This document shows, piece after piece, positions 6,862-13,407 of a stretch of 16,748 bases of DNA. Source of the DNA: an uncultured Nitrospinaceae bacterium (GTDB taxonomy: Bacteria; Nitrospinota; Nitrospinia; Nitrospinales; VA-1). Position numbers and translations under genes: made by a program. The stretch lies in the NCBI GenBank assembly GCA_905182935.1, contig CAJJDL010000286.1, forward strand, positions 1-16,748, in the 5' to 3' direction. Under the pieces are notes generated by a model. That model searched no databases. It saw only the letters and a program-made list of their open reading frames with translations, and was not told the DNA's origin. Each line of letters begins with the position of its first letter. Within the stretch, counting starts at the first letter, position 1.

Positions 6862-8970
6862 TTATATTAGAACGAGGTCAATACGGCGAAGTGAAATATC
6901 GACTTTGCTTACTCTTACTTTGACAGTGTCGCCTATTTTGTAAACTTTATGTTGTCGTTGACCTTTTAGTTTATGCTCTTGTTCTAAGTATATATAGTAG
7001 TCATCCCTTAGGCTTGATATATGAATAAGTCCTTCTACGAATACCTCAGATAATTCCACAAAAAGTCCAAATTGTGTCACGCTGACAATAATCCCAGTGA
7101 ATGATTTTCCAATTTTGTCGGCCATATATTGCGTGCACCTTAGACCTTTTATTTCACGCTCAACTTCTGTTGCTTTTACTTCTTTGTGTGTAGAATGTTC
7201 TGCTATTTCTTCCATTTCTTTTGCAAGGATTTTTTTTTCATGCGTGGAAAACTTCCGATCTAAACTGGTCTTGAGTAGCCAATGTGTTGCTAGGTCTGGG
7301 TACCTTCGGATGGGTGATGTGAAGTGAGTGTAATGCTGGAACCCCAAACAGAAATGACCCGAGTCTTTTTGAGAGTAGCGCGCTTTTTTCATAGTTCTTA
7401 GAAGAAGAGTGTTGACTACTCTTTCCTCTGGACGACCACGGACTTTTCCGAGAATATTTTGTAGGTCTATAGAGCTGGGCTGATTGGTTGAATGTAAGTG
7501 TAAACCAAATGAGGCAACAAATTTCTTAAAATCAATGATTTTATTTTCATTAGGTGACTCGTGAGTACGATGGATATATGGAACTTTTTGTTCAAAAAGG
7601 TGCCGAGCAACAGCTTGATTAGCTGCAAGCATGAACTCTTCGATTAATTCATGTGCTAGGTTGTGCTGAGCTTTGATTATTTGTTCTACTTTTCCTTCTG
7701 AATTTATATGAATTTCTGGTTCAGGGACCTGGAAGTCAACACTGCCAGATATAAATCTATTCTTGCGTAGGATTTTGCTAAGCCTATACATATTTTTTAG
7801 AGTATCTATTACTGCGGTATATTTTTTTTCGGCATCACCTTTTTCTAAAAGATTCGCTACTTCCGTGTAGGTAAAGCGGGTGCAACTTTTTATAATAGAA
7901 TTGAAAAACTCTGAATTCACAACCTTGCCGTCTCGATCAAAATAAATAAGTGCCGTCAGAGTTAATCTTTTTACATTTGGTTTGAGGCTGCATATATCGT
8001 TCGATAACTCAAAAGGGAGCATGGGGATGACTTCATTTGGGAAATAGATACTTGTGCCACGCTCAAGGGCTTCCTTATCTAGAGCAGAATTTTTTATTAC
8101 AAAGTGACTCACATCAGCTATATGGACACCCAGTTTAAAACCCACATCTGTTAACTCTAAAGAAACAGCATCATCAAAGTCCTTGGCGGTTTCTCCATCG
8201 ATTGTAAAAGTGGTCCAGTCCGTTAGGTCGCGCCTGTTTTTTAGATCTGTTTCGTTTAGGGTTGCGTTTATTTTTTTAGCTTGGTCGAGAACGTTAATTG
8301 GAAAGTCGATGCGTGTTCCCAGTTTTCGAAAAATAGAATTTAATTCAACTTTTGGGTCGTTGGAGTGCCCAAGAATTTCAGTGACTTTACCGGTAGGTGG
8401 TTTGTGCTTTTCTGGGTAGGAAATAATATCAATTACAACAACTTGTCCACTTTTAGCCTTCAGCTTATTTTTGCTCGAAATAAAAATATCGTAAAAATAT
8501 TTATTGTCGATCGGGACAACCCAACCATCTTTATCAAATTGTTCGAATAACCCTACTAAAGAAGTTGTCGATCGTTCCAAAATCTTAATAATACGGCCTT
8601 CAGACCGCCCTGTGACACTATCCGATTCAATGCGTGCAACAACCCTGTCTTTATGCATTGCGCCAGATGTGGATTTTGGACCTATGTATATATCTCCATC
8701 CGGCTCTTCTTTATCTGGGATAAGAAAACCATACCCATTGGGGTGACCATGAAGTACACCCGTTACTAGATTCATTTTACTAGGAAGACCATAGCGACCT
8801 CCTCGCAAACGAATTAGGGTCCCTTCCTCTGCCATTAATTTAATTTGGTTACGAAATTCTCGTCGTTGAACCTCACTGACTCCAAGAGCACGAACAAGCT
8901 CAGAAACCTTCATGGGGCGACCAGCTTTGCTTTGCATTTTTTTGAGAATGTTACCTTCTGATAGTTTCAT
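6862..8970 (-). CDS. rnr: Ribonuclease R (RNB-family 3'-5' exoribonuclease)
   Basis: RNase R degrades structured RNA processively from the 3' end and takes part in rRNA quality control and mRNA decay. The 702-residue protein has an N-terminal winged helix (about 5-62), cold-shock/OB domains with a GVLHGHPNGYGFLIPD motif at 71-86, and the RNB catalytic domain. The metal ligands are in TIDGETAKDFDDAVSLE (D258, D264, D266, D267). A C-terminal S1 domain (about 618-702) contains FTGIIVSVTQFGLFVEL. It is shorter than E. coli RNase R and lacks the Lys-rich tail. No Shine-Dalgarno sequence precedes the ATG. M12 is an alternative start, but the longer form fits the winged helix better. Confidence 0.95.
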   Translation of the reverse strand: MKLSEGNILKKMQSKAGRPMKVSELVRALGVSEVQRREFRNQIKLMAEEGTLIRLRGGRYGLPSKMNLVTGVLHGHPNGYGFLIPDKEEPDGDIYIGPKSTSGAMHKDRVVARIESDSVTGRSEGRIIKILERSTTSLVGLFEQFDKDGWVVPIDNKYFYDIFISSKNKLKAKSGQVVVIDIISYPEKHKPPTGKVTEILGHSNDPKVELNSIFRKLGTRIDFPINVLDQAKKINATLNETDLKNRRDLTDWTTFTIDGETAKDFDDAVSLELTDVGFKLGVHIADVSHFVIKNSALDKEALERGTSIYFPNEVIPMLPFELSNDICSLKPNVKRLTLTALIYFDRDGKVVNSEFFNSIIKSCTRFTYTEVANLLEKGDAEKKYTAVIDTLKNMYRLSKILRKNRFISGSVDFQVPEPEIHINSEGKVEQIIKAQHNLAHELIEEFMLAANQAVARHLFEQKVPYIHRTHESPNENKIIDFKKFVASFGLHLHSTNQPSSIDLQNILGKVRGRPEERVVNTLLLRTMKKARYSQKDSGHFCLGFQHYTHFTSPIRRYPDLATHWLLKTSLDRKFSTHEKKILAKEMEEIAEHSTHKEVKATEVEREIKGLRCTQYMADKIGKSFTGIIVSVTQFGLFVELSEVFVEGLIHISSLRDDYYIYLEQEHKLKGQRQHKVYKIGDTVKVRVSKVDISLRRIDLVLI

Positions 8971-9378
8971 GAATTAACAGAGGAGAAATTAATTATTTAA
9001 TAATTAAACAGATAACTCTAAGTTGGGGTAGTAGCTAAAAGTATTTAAATTACAACGCTGTTATTAAACCAAAAACATGCCAAACTATAAAAAAATTAAC
9101 AAGAGTAAAATGGTTTTCTGCAATTATTAGTTAAATAGTAATTGTTGATTTTATAGTGCTGTTTAGATCTCAATATTTTTGGCAATAGATAGCTAAAAGT
9201 CAGTGCCTACAAAATGCTAATGATTATGTTTGTAAAATTGACAGTTATATAGAAGAGCGAACTCATTTTGATTTTTGTCGTTTCTTTTCATATAATCACT
9301 TTTCATGTGTTTATCGTTTTTTATTTTTTGCGAAGGGCACGTATTTATAACATGGATCAAAGCATTGAAACGAGCTAA
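8971..9378. other. Divergent intergenic region between rnr and pheT
   Basis: These 408 bases carry no recognisable protein or RNA gene. They hold an odd-length AT palindrome (8989-9007, TTAATTATT-T-AATAATTAA) about 20 bases from the rnr start. A second dyad lies at 9121-9144 (CAATTATTA and TAGTAATTG, one mismatch). The pheT promoter is at 9268-9296 and a Phe-rich mini-ORF at 9305-9382. I could not find a convincing rnr promoter; a TATAGT on the minus strand at 9084-9089 has no -35 partner. Confidence 0.6.
9268..9296 (+). promoter_or_regulatory. Sigma70-type promoter for pheT
   Basis: TTGATT (9268-9273) and a perfect TATAAT (9291-9296) are 17 bases apart. The predicted start is about 9303, some 76 bases before pheT and only about two bases before the ATG of the mini-ORF at 9305. 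Confidence 0.65.
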
Positions 9379-9382
9379 ATGA
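9305..9382 (+). CDS. Possible Phe-rich leader peptide overlapping the pheT start
   Basis: A 25-codon frame starts with ATG at 9305 and ends with a TGA at 9380-9382 that overlaps the pheT ATG (ATGA). Four Phe codons occur in its first 14 positions (MCLSFFIF and a later VF). The ATG lies at the predicted transcription start, so it would be translated leaderless, without a ribosome binding site. PheRS genes of enterics are controlled through a Phe-rich leader (pheM), but here I see no terminator or antiterminator hairpin. The T-rich DNA could give Phe codons by chance. Translational coupling to pheT is the more natural model if it is real. Confidence 0.25.
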   Translation: MCLSFFIFCEGHVFITWIKALKRAK

Positions 9383-11475
9383 AAATCCAACTAGATTGGT
9401 TAAAAGAATACGTTGATTTTGATGTTAGTGCTGAGCAGTTAGGGCAGTTACTAACTATGGCTGGTCTTGAAATAGAGGCCCAAGAAACAGTGAAATTAGG
9501 TGATGGCAATAAAACTGAAGTGCTAGAACTTAACGTGACTCCGAATCGAGGATATTGCCTTAGCTATTTTGGGGTTGCTCGAGAAGTTGCGGCACTAATG
9601 AATAAAAACTTTAAGTATCCAGATTGTGAATTAGAGCTGAAGGAAAATTGGGGGCCAAGCTTAGTAGAAGAAAAATTGACCGTTGACAATAGAGCTCCTG
9701 AGTTATGTCTACGTTATTCTGGAATGGTTATTGAGGATGTTAATATAGGTCCATCCCCAAAGTGGTTGGTAGATCGATTGACTTCGATAGGACTTCGTTC
9801 TGTAAATAATATTGTCGACATTACAAATTTCGTGCTTATGGAATACGGCCAGCCTTTGCATGCATTTGATAAAGACTTATTGGACGGATCAGAAGTTATA
9901 GTGCGTCGTGCTATAAAAGATGAAGCGTTTACAAGTTTAGATGGGGTTGAATTAAAACTAGATGAAGACACTCTGGTAATAGCCGATACCAGTAAAGCCA
10001 TTGCACTTGCCGGTATTATGGGTGGCGCCAATAGTCAGGTTAAAGAATCTACTAGAAATATTATTTTAGAAGCTGCTAGTTTTGATTCGGTTATAGTGCG
10101 AAAGGGATCAAAAAAGTATGGCTTGCGCTCGGATTCTTCAATTCGATTTGAAAGAGGAGTTGATGTTAAAGGTATGATTGCTGCTCAGACCCGTGCCGCA
10201 CTTCTTATAAAGGAATTAGCCGGAGGAATAATTAGTAAGGGAAGGGTTGATGTTTATCCATTACCTTTGCCAAATAAAGTCATATTTTTAAGGGTATCGC
10301 GGTTAAATCAGGTTCTTGGTTGTTCTCTTTCCGTTGACCATATAGGAGATTTACTATTTCGGCTTGGAACGAAGACTTCCAAACAAAAAGATGGTGAAAG
10401 TTTTAGTGTCGAAATACCTAGTTTTCGTCCGTTTCTTACTAGGGAAATCGATCTAATTGAGGAAGTAGCTCGGTTAAATGGATTTGATAAAATTGAAGTT
10501 ACTAGTCCTTCTGCAAAAATTAGTCCCGTTCGACTTACATCAAAACAGTTAGCCATTCGTAATGTTAAAAACCTTCTCAGTCATACGGGCTTTTCCGAAG
10601 TTCTTACGTATAGTTTTATTGATGAAACCATTGCTAAGCAATTTTGCTCTGCATTTTCAAACAATGGTGAAATAAATACTATTGCATTAAAAAATCCGAT
10701 TAGCTCTGATATGGCGGTCATGCGCCCTAGCCTTTTGCCTGGATTGATCCATTCTATGGTAAGAAATTTTAGCAAAGGGCAAAAGTATGTAAAAATTTTT
10801 GAGTTCGGTAACATTTTTGTAAGTAGCAGGGAAAATGCATACAAAGAAAGAATGGTTTTTGCTGGATTGGTTGCGGGAACACATGGGAATAATGTGTGGG
10901 AACAAACAGGAAGCAGTTATGATTATTTTGACTTAAAGGGGGCTTTAGATTCTGTAACTAGGTTTTTAAAATTAAACTTAACTGAACAACCCGCATCAGG
11001 GCGACCTTTTATGCTAATGGGTAAGAGTGTTCGGCTTATGGCTAATGGTCAAGACTGTGGATATTTTGGCGAATTGTCTCCCAGTGTAGTTCGTCTGTAC
11101 GAATTGCCTAGGCATTGTATTGTTTTTGAATTGGATTTTGATATGTTGATTCATAGTTGCTTAAAAAAGGCTAGTTTTCTTCCTCTTCCCAAATTTCCTG
11201 AAACCTTCAGAGATATATCTTTACTGATTGATAAGACAGTTACTTCAGGTGAAGTGATGAGTGAGATTAGTCAAATAGGAGAACCATTGCTTAGTAAAAT
11301 CGAGTTGTATGACCATTTTGAGGGAAAGAAAATCCAGGAAGGAAAAAAGAGCCTGACTTATGCTTTGACATTCCAGTCAAGTGAACGGACATTGGTTGAC
11401 GAAGAGATAAATCCTGTTTTCGATAAAATGGTAAAAACTTTATGGAGTCAATTTGGTGCGACATTAAGAGAATAA
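9379..11475 (+). CDS. pheT: Phenylalanine-tRNA ligase beta subunit, lacking the B2 OB-fold domain
   Basis: PheT is the beta chain of the (alpha-beta)2 PheRS. It recognises tRNA(Phe) and edits Tyr-tRNA(Phe). The 698-residue protein starts with the first half of B1 (1-36, ending TMAGLEIEAQ). It passes directly to the second half (46 on, EVLELNVTPNRGYCLS). The OB-fold B2 domain of about 110 residues, normally inserted there, is absent. The B3/B4 editing core is intact: NNIVDITNFVLMEYGQPLHAFD (about 143-164), GIMGG at 212-216, ILEAASF at 229-235, GLRSDSSIRFERG at 248-260. B5 follows (about 303-372, with PSFRPFLTREIDLIEEVARL), then the B6/B7 synthetase-like fold. The C-terminal B8 anticodon-binding domain is at about 602-698. 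pheS is not adjacent. The Shine-Dalgarno sequence is weak. Confidence 0.95.
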   Translation: MKIQLDWLKEYVDFDVSAEQLGQLLTMAGLEIEAQETVKLGDGNKTEVLELNVTPNRGYCLSYFGVAREVAALMNKNFKYPDCELELKENWGPSLVEEKLTVDNRAPELCLRYSGMVIEDVNIGPSPKWLVDRLTSIGLRSVNNIVDITNFVLMEYGQPLHAFDKDLLDGSEVIVRRAIKDEAFTSLDGVELKLDEDTLVIADTSKAIALAGIMGGANSQVKESTRNIILEAASFDSVIVRKGSKKYGLRSDSSIRFERGVDVKGMIAAQTRAALLIKELAGGIISKGRVDVYPLPLPNKVIFLRVSRLNQVLGCSLSVDHIGDLLFRLGTKTSKQKDGESFSVEIPSFRPFLTREIDLIEEVARLNGFDKIEVTSPSAKISPVRLTSKQLAIRNVKNLLSHTGFSEVLTYSFIDETIAKQFCSAFSNNGEINTIALKNPISSDMAVMRPSLLPGLIHSMVRNFSKGQKYVKIFEFGNIFVSSRENAYKERMVFAGLVAGTHGNNVWEQTGSSYDYFDLKGALDSVTRFLKLNLTEQPASGRPFMLMGKSVRLMANGQDCGYFGELSPSVVRLYELPRHCIVFELDFDMLIHSCLKKASFLPLPKFPETFRDISLLIDKTVTSGEVMSEISQIGEPLLSKIELYDHFEGKKIQEGKKSLTYALTFQSSERTLVDEEINPVFDKMVKTLWSQFGATLRE

Positions 11476-11514
11476 AATTTTACATTCTACTCGTTCTTAA
11501 CTGAGAGGCGTCGA

Positions 11515-11544
11515 TTGACACCCTCTGTTATTCGATGCTAATCT
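11515..11544 (+). promoter_or_regulatory. Possible promoter for the zapB-like gene and zapA
   Basis: A perfect -35 hexamer TTGACA (11515-11520) is followed after 18 bases by TAATCT (11539-11544), preceded by TGC. The -10 element is poor (three of six), so this is tentative. The 135 bases between pheT and the next gene contain no clear terminator. Confidence 0.3.
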
Positions 11545-11610
11545 TTGGATTAATAGAGCCGTTTCTTAATATGATTTTATAGGCATATTTATTAGGGTTT
11601 TATCGATGCT

Positions 11611-11883
11611 ATGGAAAAAATAAAACAATTGGAGCAGTTAGTTGACTTGACATTACTGCTTTTGGACAATCTAAATTCTGAAAAAATTCACCTTGAACAA
11701 AGAGTTAGCGAGTTAGAGAAGGAGCAAGAGTCTTCGTTTAAAGAACATGAGAAGACTAAGAGTTCGCAAGAAAAAATTAAGAACTTGGAGTTCTCTAAAC
11801 GTAAGTTAGAAAAAGAACGGTCTGACGTTCGCGTTAAGGTAAAGAAAGCCTTGAAAAAATTAGAAAAAATGGACTTTGTCTAG
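11611..11883 (+). CDS. Small coiled-coil protein, ZapB-like
   Basis: This 90-residue protein is almost entirely heptad coiled coil. It begins MEKIKQLEQLVDLTLLLLDN, continues with Glu/Lys-rich repeats, and ends in a basic segment (RVKVKKALKKLEKMDFV). Size, composition and position directly before zapA fit the small coiled-coil division proteins annotated as ZapB or DUF904. ZapB bridges ZapA-bound FtsZ rings and the chromosome terminus in E. coli. Coiled coils are weak evidence for homology, so the name rests mainly on context. Its stop is five bases before zapA. The ATG has no close Shine-Dalgarno sequence. Confidence 0.7.
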   Translation: MEKIKQLEQLVDLTLLLLDNLNSEKIHLEQRVSELEKEQESSFKEHEKTKSSQEKIKNLEFSKRKLEKERSDVRVKVKKALKKLEKMDFV

Positions 11884-11888
11884 ATATT

Positions 11889-12164
11889 ATGTCCTCAATC
11901 GAAATTAAAATTTGCGGAAAGGATTATACTGTTAAATCAGACGCCTCTTCGGTAGACATGGAAGAACTGGCAGCATTTGTAGATGAGAAGATGAAGAAAT
12001 TATTAGCAGTAAAAGGAAAGTCATCTATGCTAGATGTGGCAGTATTGACTGCTCTAAACCTTGGACATGAGTTAATGGAGCTCAAGCAGGATAAAGATGG
12101 CAATGACAATCAAATTAATCAGCGCCTTGATGAGATGATTCGAAAACTTAAAAATAATAGTTAA
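11889..12164 (+). CDS. zapA: Cell division protein ZapA
   Basis: ZapA binds and bundles FtsZ filaments at mid-cell. The 91-residue product opens with IEIKICGKDYTVKSD, matching the family beta-hairpin (I.G..Y...). It continues with the ELAAFVDEKMKKLL helix and the conserved core LDVAVLTALNLGHELMELK at about 48-66, then a C-terminal coiled coil. Length is typical of short bacterial ZapA. It lies five bases after the coiled-coil gene and about 80 bases before ssrS, the same zapA-ssrS-cyclo-ligase order found in many Proteobacteria. Confidence 0.9.
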   Translation: MSSIEIKICGKDYTVKSDASSVDMEELAAFVDEKMKKLLAVKGKSSMLDVAVLTALNLGHELMELKQDKDGNDNQINQRLDEMIRKLKNNS

Positions 12165-12208
12165 GCTATTGATAATAAGAGAGTTTTAGGCTTTATGTGT
12201 TGATGGTT

Positions 12209-12238
12209 TTGATTCTTTATGTTATAGTTTTATATAAA
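12209..12238 (+). promoter_or_regulatory. Promoter for 6S RNA
   Basis: TTGATT (12209-12214) and TATAAA (12233-12238) are 18 bases apart. The predicted start near 12245 coincides with the 5' end expected from the terminal stem of the 6S RNA. Confidence 0.6.
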
Positions 12239-12245
12239 TAGTGAT

Positions 12246-12432
12246 TATTCCCCTGTTATGTACGTGTTGAAGTTTTATTTCTTGAGCCAATGCTTTGAAA
12301 ACTGGGATGACTTCCTATCATGGTGTGCATGCCTTCTTTCAGTTAAAGACGGAAGCCTAAAGTGATATACAGATTCCCCACCTGTCCTTGATAGGTTCAA
12401 AAAAATATTTTTGCACGGCATTTCGGGGGAGT
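12246..12432 (+). ncRNA. ssrS: 6S RNA (sigma70-RNA polymerase regulator)
   Basis: 6S RNA mimics an open promoter and sequesters housekeeping RNA polymerase in stationary phase. The terminal stem pairs TCCCC (12249-12253) with GGGGA (12426-12430), ATG (12258-12260) with CAT (12419-12421), and CGTG (12263-12266) with CACG (12414-12417). The internal sequences CTTGAGCCAATGCTTT and GTGCATGCCTTC...GGAAGCC follow E. coli 6S (CCUGAGCC, GAGCAUGC, GAAGCCU). The ACCTGT/ATAGGT hairpin (about 12380-12396) matches the position of the E. coli ACCUUGAACC hairpin. Length of about 187 bases is almost that of E. coli (184). The zapA-ssrS-cyclo-ligase context supports the call. Ends are estimated from pairing and the promoter. 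Confidence 0.88.
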
Positions 12433-12757
12433 TTAATTGTTTGTGTATTGGCTAGGTAAGATTCAAAATAAAATAAGTACACTTGTTTTTGTTTGAGAAA
12501 TAAAGTCATCCATATTTTTTTAGTAAAAACCTGATGTAGAAGGTGGTGTAAAGTTTTCTACATTTTCTCCCAAAAGAATTTATAGCCCATATCTAGCCTT
12601 GGCTTCATTCCCTCGCTATTCCGAATGAATAGGTGATGTTTTCTACATTTTCCGCGCAAAATTTATTTATCTTATATTGCAAACTAAGGTTAACCTATTG
12701 ACTTTTAAGTTAAAATTTTTATAGAAGTTGATAGTAACTATCTAACGGGAGTTTGAA
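12433..12757. other. Intergenic region between ssrS and the cyclo-ligase gene, with repeats
   Basis: I see no gene in these 325 bases. They contain a 15-bp exact direct repeat, GTTTTCTACATTTTC, at 12553-12567 and 12638-12652, within a longer imperfect repeat that begins AGGTG[GA]TG. An 8-bp inverted repeat, ATGTAGAA (12534-12541) and TTCTACAT (12556-12563), overlaps the first copy. The cyclo-ligase promoter is at 12698-12725. No strong intrinsic terminator follows ssrS. Confidence 0.6.
12698..12725 (+). promoter_or_regulatory. Promoter for the cyclo-ligase gene and rny
   Basis: TTGACT (12698-12703) and TATAGA (12720-12725) are 16 bases apart. The predicted start near 12732 leaves a short leader of about 25 bases containing GGGAG before the ATG at 12758. 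Confidence 0.5.
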
Positions 12758-13366
12758 ATGGAGTCGGTGTTTGATTTTAAATCGGTAGCTAAAGCTAAAG
12801 CTACGATTCGGAAATCAATTATCCTAAAACGAAAAGCACTTAGCAATCTCAAACAAAATGAGAAAAGCTTAATTGTTACTCGACGTTTGCTTGATATGGG
12901 AGAATTTAAAACATCAAAAGCAGTTTTTTGTTTTCTGTCAACTGCTCATGAAGTAAAGACTGAGGAGATTATTCTAAAAGCTTTTAGATTGGGTAAGGAC
13001 GTGTTAGTCCCTCTATTGAATCCACAAGAAGGAGATATGCAGGTAGTACGGATCTCGAGGGATACTCGTTTTGCAATCGGGAAATATGGTGTTAGAGAGC
13101 CCTCCCTTGAAACTAGAGAGGTGGTCTCCTCAGCATGTATAGACTTTGTTATAGCACCCGGATTAGCATTTGATATCTTTGGAAACCGAATTGGTTATGG
13201 AGGTGGACATTATGATAAGCTATTTAAAAATATTTCGAATGATGTGACGCGAGTAGCCGTAGGATACGACTTTCAAATTATAGAATCTGTGCCGCATTCA
13301 GACTTTGATGAGTCGGTGCATTTTATAGTTACAGAAACCAAAACACTAAGGTGTCAGAGTAGGTAA
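12758..13366 (+). CDS. 5-formyltetrahydrofolate cyclo-ligase
   Basis: This enzyme (MTHFS; YgfA/Fau in E. coli) uses ATP to convert 5-formyl-THF to 5,10-methenyl-THF, rescuing a dead-end folate. The 202-residue protein has the N-terminal basic helix of the family (about 13-30, KATIRKSIILKRKALS) that contributes to nucleotide binding. The signature GNRIGYGGGHYDKLF lies at 142-156, near the C-terminus. Length is typical. The start is supported by GGGAG about eight bases before the ATG. Linkage to ssrS is a conserved arrangement in Proteobacteria, where the RNA and the gene are often co-transcribed, though here the gene also has its own likely promoter. rny follows after 41 bases. Confidence 0.93.
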   Translation: MESVFDFKSVAKAKATIRKSIILKRKALSNLKQNEKSLIVTRRLLDMGEFKTSKAVFCFLSTAHEVKTEEIILKAFRLGKDVLVPLLNPQEGDMQVVRISRDTRFAIGKYGVREPSLETREVVSSACIDFVIAPGLAFDIFGNRIGYGGGHYDKLFKNISNDVTRVAVGYDFQIIESVPHSDFDESVHFIVTETKTLRCQSR

Positions 13367-13407
13367 GGCATTAAAGTTTAATTATATATCCTTGAGAGGA
13401 AGTTGTT

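Noticed and set aside
9352..9378. Eight-codon frame (MDQSIETS) abutting the pheT ATG
   Set aside because: It is very short, without a ribosome binding site or Phe codons. The 9305 frame is the more informative candidate.
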